Shown: in pieces, positions 6,025-8,212 of the stretch
Layout of the letters: each line of letters opens with the position of its first letter
How positions within the stretch are numbered: the first letter of the stretch is position 1
Origin: CAYJVB01 sp964373575
Lineage (GTDB): Archaea > Aenigmatarchaeota > Aenigmatarchaeia > CG10238-14
Assembly: GCA_964373575.1 (NCBI GenBank)
Contig: CAYJVB010000036.1
Location: forward strand, 1 to 8,212
Direction of reading: 5' to 3'
DNA length: 8,212 nucleotides
Made by a program: the position numbers and the translations under genes
Notes under the pieces: generated by a model
Seen by the model: the letters and a program-made list of their open reading frames with translations, nothing else
Databases searched by the model: none
Told to the model about the DNA's origin: nothing

Positions 6025-7142
6025 ATTGTCCTTTTGAATGAGAGTACACCTAGCAAGAACATAAGTGTAGAGTAAAAAATTAATACTAGTACATCTAGTG
6101 CCAATGATTCCCAAATAACTCCTCTCAACATTACCGATCTCAAGGCATCCACTGAATAAGTCATCGGATTAACTGCAGCTATAACTTTCATCCAGTTCGG
6201 CATTGACTGAATGGGATATATTGAACCAGAAACAAACCATAAAGGCATAATGAATATCTGTGTCACTAAAACAAACTGTTCAAATCTTTTCATTCTTGTT
6301 GCAATAACTGTACTCATTCCAATAAAACCAAATGCCGTTAAAATCATGATTAATGGAACGAACAAGAACATTAAAACAGTATATTTTATCTTGATGCCTA
6401 ATACCACAATTATAATTAAAGTCACAAATCCAGAAATCAACGATTGTATAACGCCGCCGAGTGTCTTTCCAAGTATTATTGCACTTCTAGATATTGGAGC
6501 AACGAGTAGTGATTTCAAAGTTCCAAATTCTTTGTCCATCAGCAATGATATACCGCCTGTGAACATGGCAGAAAATACTATTGTCTGAATAACGATACCA
6601 GGTGCTAAAAAGTCTAAATACTTTACACCTTTCCCATAAAATATTTCTTCTTCAACACTAACAGGATGCAGCATTGCGGGGTCTTGTAGTTTAGAGATAA
6701 CTATATTTTCAGAAAGTATATTTACTGAAGATTCTAGCTTTGCTTTAACAGTTGATGCGACATTAGGACTAGTAAAATCTAGCAGCAAATAAACTTTAGC
6801 TTTGTTATTAAGTATTTCTTGATCAAAATCTTTCGGGATTACTATAACAGCAAAAACCTTTTTCGCCTGGAAGTTTTCTAGCGAAGTTTGATATTCTGTG
6901 AATTTTATATCTAATGTATCAGATGTCGATAATAGGTTAATCAATTGTTGGCTATGATATCCTCCGTTTTCTGTAACTATAGAAACTGGAATGTGACTAA
7001 CAGAACCTCCAAAACCATAGGCAAAAAAGACTATCCATATGATAGGAAATATCAAAGATCTTACTATACCGAAGAGCGGTTGCTTCAAAAAAATCTTTAT
7101 TTCTTTTTTTGTTATTGTCAATGTATCTTCAATGAATGTCAT
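6018..7142 (-). CDS. ABC-2 type export permease (DrrB/ABC2_membrane family)
   Basis: This 374-residue membrane subunit of an ABC exporter has the classic ABC-2 topology. A cytoplasmic amphipathic start (TLTITKKEIKIFLKQP) leads to a first TM helix at about 27-44. A large extracytoplasmic domain of about 130 residues follows (46-175), then five more helices at about 179-201, 226-249, 253-275, 288-307 and 345-367. Family signatures are EFGTLKSLLVAPISR (205-219), in the cytoplasmic loop that contacts the ATPase, and the NPMTYSVDALR element (325-335). The start codon overlaps the ATPase stop (ATGA at 7142-7139), and GAGGT at 7154-7150 is a well-placed Shine-Dalgarno sequence. Two copies are expected to pair with two ATPase subunits. 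The substrate cannot be read from sequence: drugs, lipids and polysaccharide precursors are all exported by relatives. Confidence 0.93.
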   Translation of the reverse strand: MTFIEDTLTITKKEIKIFLKQPLFGIVRSLIFPIIWIVFFAYGFGGSVSHIPVSIVTENGGYHSQQLINLLSTSDTLDIKFTEYQTSLENFQAKKVFAVIVIPKDFDQEILNNKAKVYLLLDFTSPNVASTVKAKLESSVNILSENIVISKLQDPAMLHPVSVEEEIFYGKGVKYLDFLAPGIVIQTIVFSAMFTGGISLLMDKEFGTLKSLLVAPISRSAIILGKTLGGVIQSLISGFVTLIIIVVLGIKIKYTVLMFLFVPLIMILTAFGFIGMSTVIATRMKRFEQFVLVTQIFIMPLWFVSGSIYPIQSMPNWMKVIAAVNPMTYSVDALRSVMLRGVIWESLALDVLVLIFYSTLMFLLGVLSFKRTIE

Positions 7143-8125
7143 CTAAATAACCTCAACATTTTTTTTGAGTCTTGTTCAGCTGTTTCATCACGAATGGATT
7201 TTCCAGTGTGATGAATAAAAACGTCTTCTAGAGTCGGTTCATGCATCGATATCGAGTTAATTCTTATTTTGAGTTTTTCAGCTATTTTGAAAATTTTGGG
7301 AACAGTTTCTTTTCCCTTTGAAACTACAATCCTCACTGTTCCATCACCCAATATCTCTGGCTTGTAACCAACGGTTTTCAATGAACTAACAAAATTTTGA
7401 ACCCCATTTTCTGGTTTAACATCAATAATGTTACCCTCAGCTAACTCCTCTTTAAGTTTTGCAGGAGTATCCATTGCTTTAATTTTACCGTAATCTATAA
7501 TAGCAACTCTATCACAGAGAAAATCAGCCTCCTCCAAATAATGTGTTGTCAGGAAAATCGTTACGCCTTCTTCTTTATTTAGTTTTCTAATGTATTCCCA
7601 CATCAGCCTTCTTGCTTGTGGATCCAATCCAAGAGTTGGCTCATCCATGAATATCAGTTTCGGTCTATGCAACAATGCCTTAGCTATTTCAAGTCGCCTC
7701 TTCATACCACCAGAATATGTCTGAACAAGATCGTTAGCCCTATTGGAAAGATTAACTAGTTCTAATAATTTTTGTATTGATTTAGTATATTGTTTTTCCG
7801 GCACATGATAGAGTTTTGCATAAAATTCAAGGTTTTCTTTTGCAGTAAGCATTGATTCTAAAACGGTTTCTTGTGGGATGAGACCTATATTTTTTCTCAC
7901 ACTATCTGGTTCTTTAATAATATCATGGCCTGCAAGTTTAGCTATACCTGAAGTGGGTAGAAGTAATGTGTCCAGCATGTTTATCACTGTTGTTTTCCCA
8001 GCACCGTTTGGACCTAAAAAGCCAAAAATTTCTCCTTTTTCCACATTAAAACTAACATTATCTACAGCAACTATTTTCCCAAATTCTTTCCTCAGTTTTG
8101 AAACTTGTATGATGTTCATAGACAT
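7139..8125 (-). CDS. ABC exporter ATP-binding protein (DrrA-like)
   Basis: This 328-residue cytoplasmic ATPase powers the adjoining ABC-2 permease. The nucleotide-binding domain is complete: Walker A GPNGAGKTT (38-46), Q-loop Q85, signature YSGGMKRR (137-144), Walker B LIFMDEP (157-163), D-loop GLDP (166-169) and switch histidine H195 (TTHYLEEAD). A C-terminal domain (about 230-312) ends in EPTLEDVFIHHTGKSIRD, the element characteristic of the DrrA (daunorubicin-resistance) subfamily. That subfamily exports hydrophobic compounds or lipids in bacteria and archaea. It is the first recognisable gene of the transporter operon. ATG codons at 8125 and 8119 are both possible. Neither has a Shine-Dalgarno sequence, so a leaderless start is plausible. 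The upstream TATA candidates are poor (A+T-rich ACATTAAAATTTAC at about 8142-8155). Confidence 0.95.
   Translation of the reverse strand: MSMNIIQVSKLRKEFGKIVAVDNVSFNVEKGEIFGFLGPNGAGKTTVINMLDTLLLPTSGIAKLAGHDIIKEPDSVRKNIGLIPQETVLESMLTAKENLEFYAKLYHVPEKQYTKSIQKLLELVNLSNRANDLVQTYSGGMKRRLEIAKALLHRPKLIFMDEPTLGLDPQARRLMWEYIRKLNKEEGVTIFLTTHYLEEADFLCDRVAIIDYGKIKAMDTPAKLKEELAEGNIIDVKPENGVQNFVSSLKTVGYKPEILGDGTVRIVVSKGKETVPKIFKIAEKLKIRINSISMHEPTLEDVFIHHTGKSIRDETAEQDSKKMLRLFR
7150..7154 (-). promoter_or_regulatory. Shine-Dalgarno site of the permease gene
   Basis: GAGGT on the minus strand sits inside the last codons of the ATPase gene, 7 nt before the permease ATG at 7142. It supports that start and indicates translational coupling through the 4-nt overlap. 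Confidence 0.7.
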
Positions 8126-8212
8126 CTAAGTTTTATGAAGTAGTAAATTTTAATGTTTTATCTTGACTTGTCGGTCGTAATCCTTGGTGATTTTCGGAAG
8201 TACTGAATTTTC
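8126..8212. other. Right-edge region, no supported gene
   Basis: These 87 nt lie upstream of the ATPase gene. Two thirds of the stretch is open in all three minus-strand frames and could hold the last codons of another gene. For example, one frame encodes 20 residues ending KDYDRQVKIKH and stops at 8150-8152. Nothing favours any one frame. The part nearest 8126 is A+T-rich, as expected of a promoter. Confidence 0.3.

Noticed and set aside
6211..8129. + strand frames antisense to the permease and ATPase
   Set aside because: The minus-strand genes carry complete family motifs. The + strand frames are antisense by-products of these genes' codon pattern.
8150..8212. C-terminal fragment of an upstream minus-strand gene at the right edge
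   Set aside because: All three minus frames are open over most of the stretch and none shows a recognisable tail, so the fragment cannot be distinguished from chance.

Overview
The window looks archaeal and A+T-rich, from an organism I cannot place below domain level. The archaeal signs are an Lhr-type helicase with the archaeal C-terminal extension, an ABC-2 exporter followed by a COG1361-type cell-surface protein, TATA-box promoters placed so that first genes would be leaderless, and GAGG/GTGAT-type Shine-Dalgarno sequences inside the transporter operon. An uncultivated (possibly DPANN) lineage is only a guess. There are no tRNA or rRNA genes, CRISPR arrays, insertion sequences, or visible frameshifts.

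Layout: one small gene (71-301) lies on the + strand at the left edge. It converges on a long block of minus-strand genes that fills the rest of the window. Read in the direction of transcription from the right edge, that block has three parts. First comes a transporter operon: DrrA-like ABC ATPase (8125-7139), ABC-2 permease (7142-6018, overlapping by 4 nt), a secreted and membrane-anchored COG1361-like protein (6013-5135), and a 59-residue helical protein (5110-4931). Second is an Lhr-type DNA/RNA helicase (4822-2021) with its own promoter region. Third is a set of three unrecognised genes: a 206-residue two-TM protein (1951-1331) with the clearest promoter in the window, a 146-residue membrane protein with a Glu/Asp motif (1248-808), and a 142-residue charged coiled-coil protein (792-364).

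The ATPase and permease form a standard efflux unit. The COG1361-like protein probably acts on the outer face of the same complex, because its gene is tightly coupled to theirs. The helicase is a housekeeping nucleic-acid remodelling or repair enzyme with no evident link to the transporter. The best candidate for something undescribed is the three-gene membrane/coiled-coil set at 364-1951. It has an excellent promoter and a coherent gene order, but no function can be assigned from sequence alone. The 76-residue + strand protein has a strand/helix pattern resembling PC4-type single-stranded DNA-binding domains, which is a weak guess.
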